Assembly (NCBI RefSeq): GCF_900538275.1
Contig: NZ_LR130778.1
Span: 186,001-250,000 of the forward strand
Source: Petrocella atlantisensis
GTDB taxonomy: Bacteria; Bacillota; Clostridia; Lachnospirales; Vallitaleaceae
Length of the DNA stretch: 64,000 nucleotides
Reading direction: 5' to 3'
The notes under the pieces are model-generated. The model was not told the origin of the DNA, did not search any database, and saw only the letters and a program-made list of their open reading frames with translations. Positions 43,517 through 53,200 of this stretch are shown here, piece by piece. The first letter of the stretch is position 1, and each line of letters starts with the position of its first letter. Made by a program: the position numbers and the translations under genes.

Positions 43517-45100
43517 TTAAATTTTATCATTCAATATCGACTCCGCCACCTTCATACCATCCAGTGCTGCCGACATAATACCACCCGCATAACCTGCCCC
43601 TTCACCACATGGATAGAGACCTTTAACCGAACTCATATAGGCCTCATCTCTTAAAATACGTATGGGTGAAGATGTTCTAGTCTCAACACCTGTTAAAACA
43701 GCATCCTTTCGGTCAAAATCTTTGATTTTCTTACCGAATGCTTGAATGCCTTCTTTTAAGGCTTCTGCTACAAAATCAGGTAAAGCTTGATTTAGATCCG
43801 CCATGGTATATTGACCCTTTATATTAGGTTTAACAGCTCCAAAGGCTGTTGTGATCCTATTATTGATGAAGTCGTCCAGTTTTTGAACAGGCAAACTGTA
43901 ATTAGAACCGGCGATCTCAAAGGCCTTTTTCTCCCATTTTCTTTGAAAATGAACACCGGCTAATAAATCATTACCACCAAAGTCCTCAGGTAGTACATTG
44001 ACCAACAATGCACTGTTTGCATTGATTTCATCTCTTTTAAAATTACTCATCCCGTTACAAACGACATGGCCAATCTCAGAAGCAGAGTTCACCACAAAGC
44101 CACCCGGGCACATACAAAAAGTATAGACCGCACGTCCCTCACCTGTTCGATACGTTAACTTGTAATCCGCTACAGGCAGATTAGGATGATGATAGCCTAA
44201 TCCATATTGTTTCTTTGAGATCATCTCTTGGGGATGTTCAATCCGTAACCCAATGGCAAAAGCTTTTTTCTCCATAGGAATCTTATCTATTATGAGACGC
44301 TGGAATGTATCTCTTGCACTATGACCAATAGCCAAAACCACATGATTCGTAGCAATGAGATTACCCAACTGGTCTCTGACACCTATAACAGCGCCATTTT
44401 CAATAACCAGTTCGGTCATTTTCCTGCTAAAATGAACCTCACCACCAAGTGCAATGATTTTAAGGCGTATGTTTTCAACGACTTTGATCAGATAATCTGT
44501 ACCGATATGAGGCTTGTTCACATAGCGAATTTCTTCCGGTGCGCCTGCTTCAATAAAGGTATCTAATATTTTGTCCATTCGATAGAATTTGTCTTTTACC
44601 CCTGTGTTAATTTTTCCATCGGAGTAAGTACCGGCGCCACCTTCACCAAATTGTATATTAGATTCTACATCCAGTTTTCCGGTTTTGAAGTAGGTCTCTA
44701 CATCTTTAATGCGCTCATCAACCGCACGTCCACGTTCAAGCAATATGGGTTTAGCCCCTTGTTCTGCCAGAATAAGTGCTGCAAAAAGGCCTGCCGGTCC
44801 GGCACCGATAACGACCGGTCGTTTCTCCGGTATTTTTATTGGACCTTTTGGTTCGTAAGATGGTATTTCTTCTTGATATGTCAACTTTGATAGTTTTTTA
44901 TTGGAGGATGCCGCCATTAGCACATCAACAGAATAGACAATCTTTATGGCTTCTTTTTTTCTGGCATCTACAGATTTTTTAATGATCCTAATTTCTGTAT
45001 TTGGTTCAAGCCCATAGATTGTTTTGACCAACTTATATAAATCATCGACCTTATGATCCAATGGCATTTTTATTTGTTCAATTCTATAATAGCCCATCAT
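43517..45100 (-). CDS. FAD-dependent dehydrogenase of the COG2509 type
   Basis: 527 residues. N-terminal small domain (residues 1-90), then the FAD loop VVIGAGPAGLFAALILAEQGAKPILLERG split over GxGxxG; CMCPGGFVVNS and VETRTSSPIRILRD and CGEGAGYAGGI are characteristic. Reaction unknown. Start overlaps the stop of the next flavoprotein gene by one base. Confidence 0.88.
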   Translation of the reverse strand: MMGYYRIEQIKMPLDHKVDDLYKLVKTIYGLEPNTEIRIIKKSVDARKKEAIKIVYSVDVLMAASSNKKLSKLTYQEEIPSYEPKGPIKIPEKRPVVIGAGPAGLFAALILAEQGAKPILLERGRAVDERIKDVETYFKTGKLDVESNIQFGEGGAGTYSDGKINTGVKDKFYRMDKILDTFIEAGAPEEIRYVNKPHIGTDYLIKVVENIRLKIIALGGEVHFSRKMTELVIENGAVIGVRDQLGNLIATNHVVLAIGHSARDTFQRLIIDKIPMEKKAFAIGLRIEHPQEMISKKQYGLGYHHPNLPVADYKLTYRTGEGRAVYTFCMCPGGFVVNSASEIGHVVCNGMSNFKRDEINANSALLVNVLPEDFGGNDLLAGVHFQRKWEKKAFEIAGSNYSLPVQKLDDFINNRITTAFGAVKPNIKGQYTMADLNQALPDFVAEALKEGIQAFGKKIKDFDRKDAVLTGVETRTSSPIRILRDEAYMSSVKGLYPCGEGAGYAGGIMSAALDGMKVAESILNDKI

Positions 45101-46329
45101 TATCCCTTACTGGCACTTACGCCTGCTACATATCCTGAGCTCCATGCCCATTGTAGATTAAACCCACCGCAATCGCCATCCATATCCAGTATTTCTCCAC
45201 ATAAAATGACATTAGGATATTTTTTACTGGTGAGTGTTGTTGCAACTACTTCATGGCAATCAACGCCTCCAGCAGTAACCTGTGATTGATTCCATTGCCT
45301 GGTTCCTGTAATACTAAGCCTAAAAGCCTTAAGCCAATGAACAATCAATTCCCGTTGCTTAGAGGTGATTTGTGCCCCTTTGTCTCTTGGATTCATGCCA
45401 CAATCTTTGATTAAGGGGATAATCATTTGCTTGGGTAGCAAGCCCACGAAAAAATCCTCCAGCACTTTATAGGACATTCTTTCAATACGTTTTAGCAACA
45501 TCTGATCTAAGGCTGTGCTGTCAAGCAATGGCACCAAATCACCATGAATCTCAATGTTTTTTTTGTGATTTTTAATGGCTTGAGCCGCCGTTCGACTTAC
45601 ATCCAATATTGGCGGTCCGGATAGACCGTAATCTGTAAAAAGGAGTTCCCCATAAGCGCTCTTAAGATGTACGTCATCAACGACCAAATCCACCTTAGCC
45701 ATCACTTTAGTTCCTTTAAGATGTTTAAGGTAGGCATAATCTGATTCAAGTTGAATGAGAGATGGATAAGGCTCAATTAGATTCATTCCCAGTTCTTTGG
45801 CTATTTGATAGCCACTACCGTTAGAACCCAGGTCCGGAGTGGATTTGCCACCACCTGCCAGAATCACATAATCACCATAATATTTATTTTTTTTAGTATG
45901 TACCACCACCCGCTGTCCTGCGTCCACATGAACTACGTCTTCATTGCATATAACTTGTACATTCTGGCGGTCCAGTTCATAGAGCAGTACATTCAGAACT
46001 GAAGCTGCCTGAAGTGAATATGGATAGAGCTTCCCCTCATCCAGTTCCAGTATGGGAATACCTAGTGCTTCGAAAAACTCTAAGGTTTTGCTTAAATCAA
46101 ACTGAGGGTATATATGATCATATAAATTTTGACTGTCTGAATGAAAGCGACTTTCCTCAATGAATCTGTTGGATATGTTGCAGCGACCATTGCCGGTCGC
46201 CAATATTTTTTTGCCAATACGATCTTTACGTTCTAATAAAATTACTTTTTGCCCCAGTCGTGCAGCAGTTATAGCGGCCATTATGCCGGAAGCCCCACCA
46301 CCTATGACAATCACTTTGTTTTTACCCAT
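45100..46329 (-). CDS. BaiN/HI0933-like FAD protein
   Basis: 409 residues. IVIGGGASGIMAAITAARLG, RIGKKILATGNGRCNISN and LCGEILDMDGDCGGFNLQWAW match the aminoacetone oxidase/BaiN family (COG2081). Members include a bile-acid reductase, but most have unknown substrates. Paired tightly with the COG2509 gene. Confidence 0.9.
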   Translation of the reverse strand: MGKNKVIVIGGGASGIMAAITAARLGQKVILLERKDRIGKKILATGNGRCNISNRFIEESRFHSDSQNLYDHIYPQFDLSKTLEFFEALGIPILELDEGKLYPYSLQAASVLNVLLYELDRQNVQVICNEDVVHVDAGQRVVVHTKKNKYYGDYVILAGGGKSTPDLGSNGSGYQIAKELGMNLIEPYPSLIQLESDYAYLKHLKGTKVMAKVDLVVDDVHLKSAYGELLFTDYGLSGPPILDVSRTAAQAIKNHKKNIEIHGDLVPLLDSTALDQMLLKRIERMSYKVLEDFFVGLLPKQMIIPLIKDCGMNPRDKGAQITSKQRELIVHWLKAFRLSITGTRQWNQSQVTAGGVDCHEVVATTLTSKKYPNVILCGEILDMDGDCGGFNLQWAWSSGYVAGVSASKG

Positions 46330-46337
46330 ACCATCAC

Positions 46338-47954
46338 CTACATCAATCTTAATCTTTTTGCTAGAGCAACCAGTTTATTTCCTTTTGGGAAAATCAAGAG
46401 TTCCACTTCCGTTATGCCACCGATTTTTATAAGCAATATGACATAGAATAGACCACCGATCATTATAGCTGTCAAAGTGCCAATGACATTCGAATTGCTC
46501 ATGGCCATAACCATCATATGGACCACCATGGCGACTATACCCATCATTAAACCTGCAATTAATGGGTACATCACCGAAACTCTATAATCCATATTCAAAT
46601 GGATTTTCTTTTCAATACTTAAATAATTCATTGTTGCCACCAAACCACTAAAAATAATATTAGATAGTACCGCACCAATGAGTCCAAAATCAAAAACATA
46701 TATCAATATAATCATGAAAACAACTTTCACGCCAAGGGCCACAAGCGAATGGTGTACCGGAACTCGAATCATACCCAGCCCTTGTAAAATACCAATACAA
46801 ATGGCCGATACACTATAGAAAATAACCGTCATAGCGCCAAGTCTCATGAGCAAAGAAGCAATCTCAATGTTTTTAGCGCCAAAGAGCATCAAAAGAATAG
46901 GTTCTGCTAAAAAAGCCAAACCAAATGCTGATGGTATAGATACCAAAAGTACCATCTTGATGGCTTGTTTTCCTCGGTGTTGCACAGCCGCGTATTCCTT
47001 CTTAGCCATAAGGGAAGTAATCCCAGGTATGGAGGCTGCAGCAAGTGCCGATGCAACAGATATGGGCAAGGTTAGAATTAACTTGTACTTAGAAGCCAAT
47101 ATCCCGTACTGCCCTGCTACAAAAGCCGGTTCATAGCCCTGAAACAAAAGTCCCCTTTGAAATAAAACCGTATCCACGAGACCTGAAAGATTGTAAGCCG
47201 TAGATCCAATCAACATAGGCACTGAAGTCATAACAATAATCTGCCAGTAATCGAACAAACCGTCCTCAACTGTGGAGACACGATCGCTCGCCATACGTTT
47301 TCCAAAGTAGGGTCTGGCCATCCTGTAAACAAAGATAAGAAACAATAAGCCAAACAAGGTACCTATACCCGTTCCTAGGGTGCCTCCTGCAGCTCCGAAG
47401 GCAACACCTTGACCTAGTAAGGCGTAAGCCATGACAAGGCTGAATATGGCGTTAAAAACCTGTTCAATGATTTGCGAGATCGCTGTTGGGACCATCGTAT
47501 TCATGCCTTGAAAATAACCTCTAAAGACAGCAAGAATAGAAAAAATCAATAAAGCCGGTGCTAAAGCTCTCATAGCGTGCACACTACCAGGTGAACCTAT
47601 AAGAGATGCCAGATTCTGAGCTTGAAAATACATAACAGATGAAGTGATTAAACCGACAAAGGCGCCAAGAAGCAAGCCCGCCTTAAAAATCTGGTGGGCT
47701 TCCTTATATTTTCTTAATGTAATTTTTTTTGAAATAATCTTGGACAATGCTGCCGGCAAAGCATAAGACGAAATAATCAGCATAAAAGAATAGATCTCAA
47801 AAGAACTGCTGTAGTATCCCATACCTTCTTCCCCAAGAATATTGACCAAGGGAATTCTATAAAAAAAACCGATTAGACGTACAATCAAAGAAGCAGAAGC
47901 TAGGATACCGCCTTGTACAACCATATGATTGGACGCCTTTTTAGTTGATACCAT
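46338..47954 (-). CDS. SpoVB/MurJ-like polysaccharide flippase
   Basis: 538 residues, about 14 membrane helices, MVF/MATE fold. FFYRIPLVNILGEEGMGYYSSSFEIYSFML is the typical N-terminal region (broken here at GEEGMGYYS), with LRALAPALLIFSILAVFRGYFQG-type motif around residue 135. Such proteins flip lipid-linked precursors for cell wall or spore cortex. Which one cannot be told. Confidence 0.88.
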   Translation of the reverse strand: MVSTKKASNHMVVQGGILASASLIVRLIGFFYRIPLVNILGEEGMGYYSSSFEIYSFMLIISSYALPAALSKIISKKITLRKYKEAHQIFKAGLLLGAFVGLITSSVMYFQAQNLASLIGSPGSVHAMRALAPALLIFSILAVFRGYFQGMNTMVPTAISQIIEQVFNAIFSLVMAYALLGQGVAFGAAGGTLGTGIGTLFGLLFLIFVYRMARPYFGKRMASDRVSTVEDGLFDYWQIIVMTSVPMLIGSTAYNLSGLVDTVLFQRGLLFQGYEPAFVAGQYGILASKYKLILTLPISVASALAAASIPGITSLMAKKEYAAVQHRGKQAIKMVLLVSIPSAFGLAFLAEPILLMLFGAKNIEIASLLMRLGAMTVIFYSVSAICIGILQGLGMIRVPVHHSLVALGVKVVFMIILIYVFDFGLIGAVLSNIIFSGLVATMNYLSIEKKIHLNMDYRVSVMYPLIAGLMMGIVAMVVHMMVMAMSNSNVIGTLTAIMIGGLFYVILLIKIGGITEVELLIFPKGNKLVALAKRLRLM

Positions 47955-47984
47955 AACCCACCCCCAACTACCTCATCTTTTTAT

Positions 47985-48368
47985 TTATAAATCAAATTTA
48001 TAGGGTAGTATTTTTGTCATAGGGATTTCTATAATTCCTTTTTCCTCATCGTCAAAAAGCATAACGGCATCCATCATAAATTCACTCATAACTTGGCGGC
48101 ATATACCGCAAGGATAGGTGAATTTTTTGCTGTTGCTGACCACTGCCAGTTTCTCAAACTCCTGTTCACCTTCAGATATAGCTTTGAAAATTGCCGTTCT
48201 TTCTGCACAATTGGTTGCACCAAAAGAGGCATTCTCGATATTACAGCCTTTATATACTTTACCGCTTTTCGTCAATAATGCCGCACCCACTTGGAACTTC
48301 GAGTAGGGTACATATGCATTTTCCATGGCTTCATAAGCCATTTGTATTAATTTTTCATTTGTCATCAT
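47985..48368 (-). CDS. cdd: cytidine deaminase
   Basis: 127 residues. YSKFQVGAALL, NCAERTAIFKAI (zinc ligand Cys and catalytic Glu) and YPCGICRQVMSEF (two zinc cysteines). Homotetrameric Zn type. Deaminates cytidine and deoxycytidine for pyrimidine salvage. 17 bp after the DUF3048 gene. Confidence 0.96.
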   Translation of the reverse strand: MMTNEKLIQMAYEAMENAYVPYSKFQVGAALLTKSGKVYKGCNIENASFGATNCAERTAIFKAISEGEQEFEKLAVVSNSKKFTYPCGICRQVMSEFMMDAVMLFDDEEKGIIEIPMTKILPYKFDL

Positions 48369-48385
48369 AGCCTCTATTCTCTTCT

Positions 48386-49480
48386 TTATTCAAAAAGTAA
48401 CTTGTCAGTTCGGTTAGTTGGAAAAACTGAAATCCATGTTTTTCCAGGATACATGATGAGAGGATCACCATTGACATCAAAGTATCTGGTCGGTTCATTA
48501 TGGCTTTTCTTAGACCAGGTGATTGGAACCATTTCACCTCTTGTTAGATAATAACCATCACCTTCCGTCAATAGATTCATATCCATACGTCCTGCAGAAT
48601 CACCTTTTATGTTCCAGACACTTGCCAGTTGTATGATAATGTTGTCAAATACCAGTTGCTGACCTGTACCTTCATCAATATGCTCTCCTGTACCGGTTTT
48701 CTTATAATTCAAGTACTGAAATCTTTTATAGTTCATGGCATCAGCGTCATAATCAAACCACGCATAATGATAGCTTGAAAAATCCAATATGACTTTTTCC
48801 ACTTTCTCCGGATCAATCAACTTAATTTCCTCAGAAAAGTCAAATTTATTAACAAAGGCAGGGTCTTTTTCGGTTCGATAACCCTTTTGTTCCCATATTT
48901 CCATGATCCTATCTTTTGTCGCATAGGTACTATGAGGACTTTTTCTACTCGGGTCTTTGTAAGCTACGCTTGAAGACATTGCATCTAAATTAGGGGCCCT
49001 TAATTTTCTGATGGCATCGTAAGCTTGAGGGCTACCACCTATATGTACAAAAATAGCATCAAAATCAAAAGCAAAGTCCAAATAATAATGTCTGGCACTT
49101 CTGACCGGTCCTATTTTATCACCGGTAACATCCTGATAAACAGCATACAGTCTGGTGATGCCACCTTCAACCAATGTCTCATAGATCACATCCGCATCTT
49201 CGATACCGATTTGTGGAATGGCATTGTGAATGTTACTAATGACGATCCCCACAGGCCGTCTGTTTATCACATCTTCATCAATATATAAGCCGGTTAAAGG
49301 ATTCGGTGCTTTACCCGTTAGATCCACGACTTCTTCTACTTCCTCAACTTCTTCCACTACTTCAGGTACTTCTTCTACAACTTCTACAATTTCAGGCTCT
49401 TCTACTACTTCTTCTTTCCCACAACCTACAGAAAAGGTCATCAACCCCAATAGAATCCATATACATACTCGTTTTTTCAT
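48386..49480 (-). CDS. DUF3048 lipoprotein (YerB-like)
   Basis: 364 residues. Signal peptide with lipobox SVGC (residue 20). A strongly acidic Glu-Val repeat tract (residues 22-50) is followed by PLTGLYIDEDVINRRPVGIVISN, GPVRSARHYYLDFA, and HIGGSPQAYDAI, diagnostic of DUF3048. In Bacillus YerB the family has an envelope role, unclear. The tail ends without a further domain. Confidence 0.9.
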   Translation of the reverse strand: MKKRVCIWILLGLMTFSVGCGKEEVVEEPEIVEVVEEVPEVVEEVEEVEEVVDLTGKAPNPLTGLYIDEDVINRRPVGIVISNIHNAIPQIGIEDADVIYETLVEGGITRLYAVYQDVTGDKIGPVRSARHYYLDFAFDFDAIFVHIGGSPQAYDAIRKLRAPNLDAMSSSVAYKDPSRKSPHSTYATKDRIMEIWEQKGYRTEKDPAFVNKFDFSEEIKLIDPEKVEKVILDFSSYHYAWFDYDADAMNYKRFQYLNYKKTGTGEHIDEGTGQQLVFDNIIIQLASVWNIKGDSAGRMDMNLLTEGDGYYLTRGEMVPITWSKKSHNEPTRYFDVNGDPLIMYPGKTWISVFPTNRTDKLLFE

Positions 49481-49568
49481 AGTGACTCCTTTAGTCTTAT
49501 TTCAGTCTCATTTTTAGTATCATCATGTCGTCATGTTTATTTATAGAATCCTAGCTTTGATAATAGAG

Positions 49569-49925
49569 TCAAATAATTTTCGGTATAAATATAATTGCAC
49601 CAATGATCATAGCAACAATAGCTGCAACGAGCGTTGCACCGGCTGCTATGTCTTTAGAATACTTTGCCAGTTCATTGTAGGTCTTACCACAAACCATATC
49701 GACCGTATACTCAATCGCTGTATTAAGCAACTCTGCTACTATAACAAATCCGATGGTTAAGACAACAATCAACCATTCTAGAACGCTAATTCTAAAATAG
49801 ACACCAAAAAGTATCGCAAGCAAACCAAACATTGTATGAAGCTTGACATTTCTCTCTGTTTTGAATGCTTGAATAATACCATTGAAAGCATGAGAAAAAC
49901 TCGACCTTAGGTTTCTGTTCTTCAT
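49569..49925 (-). CDS. dgkA: undecaprenol/diacylglycerol kinase
   Basis: 118 residues with three helices. RNLRSSFSHAFNGIIQAFKTERN, AELLNTAIEYTVDMV and YSKDIAAGATLVAA are the active-site motifs. In Gram-positives this phosphorylates undecaprenol. Overlaps ybeY by 4 bp. Confidence 0.94.
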   Translation of the reverse strand: MKNRNLRSSFSHAFNGIIQAFKTERNVKLHTMFGLLAILFGVYFRISVLEWLIVVLTIGFVIVAELLNTAIEYTVDMVCGKTYNELAKYSKDIAAGATLVAAIVAMIIGAIIFIPKII

Positions 49926-50410
49926 CGTTCCATCCCCATATCCTTAAGTATCTCTTTTTGTTTTTGAATCATCATGGTTTCTTCTTCTTCTGTTTCATGG
50001 TCATAACCCATCAGATGTAACATACTATGCACCACTAAAAAACTGAGTTCTCGTTCCCTACTATGCCCATAGAGATTGCTTTGCTCGATGACCTTGTCCC
50101 ATGAAATCACAATGTCGCCAATATAGACTTCATCTGTTTCAGGATTTTTTGGTTCATGTTGTAGCGCTTGGTTGAATTGTTCACCAATTAGAATATTCAC
50201 CATTGGAAAAGAAAGGACATCCGTCGGCTTATTAATGCCTCTTTGGTCCAGATTAATCTCTTGGATCTCATCACTGGACATAATCGTTACACTAAGCTCT
50301 ACCGGTTCATGAACACCTTCATAAGCAAGACTACTTTTTATTGCTTTTTCAATAATAGGGTTTAAATCTGACGTTTGATCGCCATATAACCATTCAATAT
50401 AAACACTCAT
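49922..50410 (-). CDS. ybeY: endoribonuclease YbeY
   Basis: About 162 residues. HSMLHLMGYDHETEEE holds the three zinc histidines; TDVLSFPM precedes. Processes 16S rRNA 3' ends and does ribosome quality control. Likely start is the ATG at 50408-50410, six bases after AGGTG; a GTG and ATG up to 50419 also exist. Confidence 0.95.
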   Translation of the reverse strand: MSVYIEWLYGDQTSDLNPIIEKAIKSSLAYEGVHEPVELSVTIMSSDEIQEINLDQRGINKPTDVLSFPMVNILIGEQFNQALQHEPKNPETDEVYIGDIVISWDKVIEQSNLYGHSRERELSFLVVHSMLHLMGYDHETEEEETMMIQKQKEILKDMGMER

Positions 50411-50415
50411 ACACA

Positions 50416-51801
50416 TCACCTATTCGTAGGGTATTTTACCCGCTCATGATACATGCCATTATAAACTTGTATAAATGCTTCTGCAATGAGAGGTAATTCT
50501 TTCATTTTCAGCGGACTTGCATCCAATTGTTCTTCCATAAACTTCTGATTTGATATTTCTTTGATGATTTCCCTGATACGGTCTAAATGCCGATCTTCCT
50601 CATCAAGAGATGTGACATATGCTTCCACACAATCTGCCAACATAATAATGGCAGACTCTTTGGTACTTGGCTTTGGACCTGGGTATCTGAATGTAGCTTC
50701 TTGGTATGCAATACCGTCATCATATTGATTCGCCTTGTGATAAAAATACCCTACAAGAGATGTACCATGATGCTCTCTTATAAGTTCTACAATTCCTTTT
50801 GGTAATTTGTGTTCTTTTGCTAACTTAACCCCAAAGGCCACATGTTCTATAATGATTTGAGCACTTGACTCGGCCGCTATTTGATCGTGGGGATTGGGAC
50901 CGCCATTTTGGTTTTCAATGAAATATTCCGGATCCTTTAACTTGCCCACATCATGATACAAAGCACCAATCTTTGTCATAATAGCATCGCACCCGACTGC
51001 CTTTGCCGCTCTTTGTGCCAAATTTGATACCATTTTTGAGTGATGATAAGTACCAGGTGCTTCTACCATCAATCTTTGTAGTAATTTGTGATCCTCGCTC
51101 ATTAATTCCAGTAGCTTTGTAGGTGTAACAAACTGAAAAATAGCTTCCCAAAGAGGCATGGATCCAACTACTACAATAATACTTAAAAGAATATTGGAAA
51201 AAATAAATAATGGCTCCGTTAAATTGAGTTCTAATCCCATCATATAGACTATTAGAATATAAAACACTACACCAAATAGTGAGGTTAAACCAGCTACATA
51301 AATAATTTTCTTTCTTTCTTTTGCTTCAATAATCACCAAAGCCGATAAAACACCCACCGGTAAATAAAAGAGATAAAACATCATAGGCAATGGCAGGATC
51401 ATGCCAATAAGGGCAACACCAAGAATATGGGTTATAATCGCCAATTGTTGATTAATATTGATGGCTATAAGCATAACCCCAACTAGGATGGGCATAAAAA
51501 AATATGCGTTTTCACCTATAAAAATGGATGCTGTCCATAAGGAAGATGCTATCAGTACCAAAAATAATTTCTGATTGAAAGGAATTTCTTTGTAAAACAA
51601 GAAAATATAATAGCCATATATGGACAATAAACATAAAATGATAAGATTACGTCCGATGATCGAACCGATATCGATTTGATTGTATACCATAAAGAAATTC
51701 ATTATAACAAGCATCGTAAGGACTGCCAGTATCAACAAAAAACTTCTGATGTTATTTTGAAGTTTCACCTTATCCCTACTTTCCGTAATGTTTTTTTCCA
51801 T
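50416..51801 (-). CDS. PgpH-like 7TM-HD phosphodiesterase, without the extracellular domain
   Basis: About 461 residues from MEKNITESRDKVK. The C-terminal HD domain has YHHSKMVSNLA, GALYHDVGKLKDPEYF, REHHGTSLVGYFYHKA, the residues that in PgpH hydrolyse c-di-AMP. Ahead are about eight membrane helices. Usual PgpH proteins are about 700 residues, with a roughly 270-residue 7TMR-HDED domain outside the cell after helix 1; here only a short loop (YNQIDIGS) remains. It overlaps phoH by 26 bp, so the missing part is not simply an undetected exon or frameshift upstream. Co-transcribed phoH-pgpH-ybeY-dgkA is a standard order. Confidence 0.85.
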   Translation of the reverse strand: MEKNITESRDKVKLQNNIRSFLLILAVLTMLVIMNFFMVYNQIDIGSIIGRNLIILCLLSIYGYYIFLFYKEIPFNQKLFLVLIASSLWTASIFIGENAYFFMPILVGVMLIAININQQLAIITHILGVALIGMILPLPMMFYLFYLPVGVLSALVIIEAKERKKIIYVAGLTSLFGVVFYILIVYMMGLELNLTEPLFIFSNILLSIIVVVGSMPLWEAIFQFVTPTKLLELMSEDHKLLQRLMVEAPGTYHHSKMVSNLAQRAAKAVGCDAIMTKIGALYHDVGKLKDPEYFIENQNGGPNPHDQIAAESSAQIIIEHVAFGVKLAKEHKLPKGIVELIREHHGTSLVGYFYHKANQYDDGIAYQEATFRYPGPKPSTKESAIIMLADCVEAYVTSLDEEDRHLDRIREIIKEISNQKFMEEQLDASPLKMKELPLIAEAFIQVYNGMYHERVKYPTNR

Positions 51802-52798
51802 ACGTGTTGGACTTATTTTTTTCTTTATGCAATTTCTGGTTCTTCTCATAGACTTCATAGGCATTCACGATTTTTTGAACCAGCGGATGACGTACAACAT
51901 CTGCTTGTGTTAATTCGATGATACCGATTTCTTCGACATTTTTCAGAATTCGACTGGCCACTTCCAAACCGGAAACTTTATTTTCAGGTAAATCTTTCTG
52001 AGTGATGTCACCAGTAATAATGGCTTTAGAACCGTAACCAATTCTAGTGAGAAACATCTTCATCTGTTCCGGCGTGGTGTTTTGGGCTTCATCCAGTATG
52101 ATAAAAGCATTATCTAAAGTTCTACCTCGCATATACGCTAGAGGTGCTACTTCTATCAGGCCTTTTTCCATATTGGCTTGATAGGCATCCGCGCCCATAA
52201 TCTCATGAAGCGCATCGTATAAAGGTCTAAGGTATGGATCCACCTTGCTTTGTAGATCACCCGGTAAAAAGCCTAATTTTTCACCGGCCTCAATCGCCGG
52301 TCTGGTCATGATGATTCTATTAACCTCTTTTTTCTTAAAAGCGGTTATAGCATGTGCCATAGCAAGATAGGTCTTTCCTGTACCTGCAGGTCCAATTCCA
52401 AAAACAATCATTTTATTCTTAATAGCTTCAATATAAGCACTCTGTCCTGCTGTTTTGGCTCGAATATATTTACCCCGCATGGTCATACAGACAAAATCAT
52501 CTTTGATCTGATTCAGTACATCTTCCTTTTCTTTATGAATCATATCGAGTGCATAATTAACAATTTGTTCATTAATCTCAACACCTTTAAGGCTACTTTT
52601 CATAAGCTGCTTAAGTACCTTTCTGGCTTTGATGGCATCGGCTTCTTCACCGGTAATTCTTATATCATTATCACGATTAACGATACTGACTTTTAATGCT
52701 TTTTCTATATGCTTAATGTTAACATCAAAGTCACCAAATACTAAAGTTATTAAATCGTGAGGCATATTAACAAGTACTTCGTTTTTTTCCATCGACAA
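51776..52798 (-). CDS. phoH: PhoH family ATPase
   Basis: 340 residues. N-terminal KH-like region, then P-loop GIGPAGTGKTYLAMA, GFLPGDLQSKVDPYLRPLYDAL, FIILDEAQNTTPEQMKMFLTRIG and ITGDITQKDLP. RNA-related ATPase. First gene of the ybeY operon. GGGAGG stands five bases before the ATG. Confidence 0.94.
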   Translation of the reverse strand: MSMEKNEVLVNMPHDLITLVFGDFDVNIKHIEKALKVSIVNRDNDIRITGEEADAIKARKVLKQLMKSSLKGVEINEQIVNYALDMIHKEKEDVLNQIKDDFVCMTMRGKYIRAKTAGQSAYIEAIKNKMIVFGIGPAGTGKTYLAMAHAITAFKKKEVNRIIMTRPAIEAGEKLGFLPGDLQSKVDPYLRPLYDALHEIMGADAYQANMEKGLIEVAPLAYMRGRTLDNAFIILDEAQNTTPEQMKMFLTRIGYGSKAIITGDITQKDLPENKVSGLEVASRILKNVEEIGIIELTQADVVRHPLVQKIVNAYEVYEKNQKLHKEKNKSNTYGKKHYGK

Positions 52799-52882
52799 CC
52801 TCCCATTGTACCCATTAAAGTTGGGCGCCTATCTATTTTAACATAATTATGTTTTGGATGACCAGTCTTTTGATGTTTTTTA

Positions 52883-53153
52883 TATGTCTTTCCTAGAGAA
52901 TCAAGAAAAGAAGCTTCGCTTCGTTATGAGCTCTTCTCATATTTCTGAACGATTCGAAAGGAAAGGACCTTAACGCATTCACCTATGTTTTAAAGCTGAA
53001 TGCTAAAGTATGTCTTTCCTAGAGAATCAAGGAAAGAAGCTTCGCTTCGTTATGAGCTCTTCTCATATTTCTGAACGATTCGAAAGGAAAGGACCTTAAC
53101 GCATTCAGCTATGTTTTAAAGCTGAATGCTAAAGTATGTCTTTCCTTTCGAAT
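52883..53153. repeat. 126-bp tandem repeat (two full copies plus start of a third)
   Basis: Units begin with TATGTCTTTCC at 52883, 53009 and 53135, so the period is 126 bp; the two units differ at a few bases (for example the GCATTCACC/GCATTCAGC pair). Each has GAAGCTTCGCTTC hairpin, GGAAAGGAC and GCATTC.CC...GCTGAATGC inverted repeat; the third copy is cut at about 19 bases. The end GTCTTTCCTAGAGA matches the repeat in the cobalamin leader. Noncoding, between yqeY and phoH. Confidence 0.9.
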
Positions 53154-53183
53154 TAAAAAAGTGCCATGGATATCCACGGCACT
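53154..53183 (-). terminator. terminator of the rpsU-yqeY unit
   Basis: Minus-strand AGTGCCGTGG, ATATCC, ATGGCACT-type stem (53160-53183) followed by TTTTTTAATT. Confidence 0.85.
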
Positions 53184-53200
53184 GCTTTAGTTTAATTATT

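Noticed and set aside
43517-46329. Bile-acid reductase operon based on BaiN similarity
   Set aside because: The family is broad and the neighbours have no bile-acid genes; a specific function is not supported.
52883-53153. CRISPR array
   Set aside because: The unit is 126 bp with just two full copies and internal hairpins; no short repeats with unique spacers and no cas genes.
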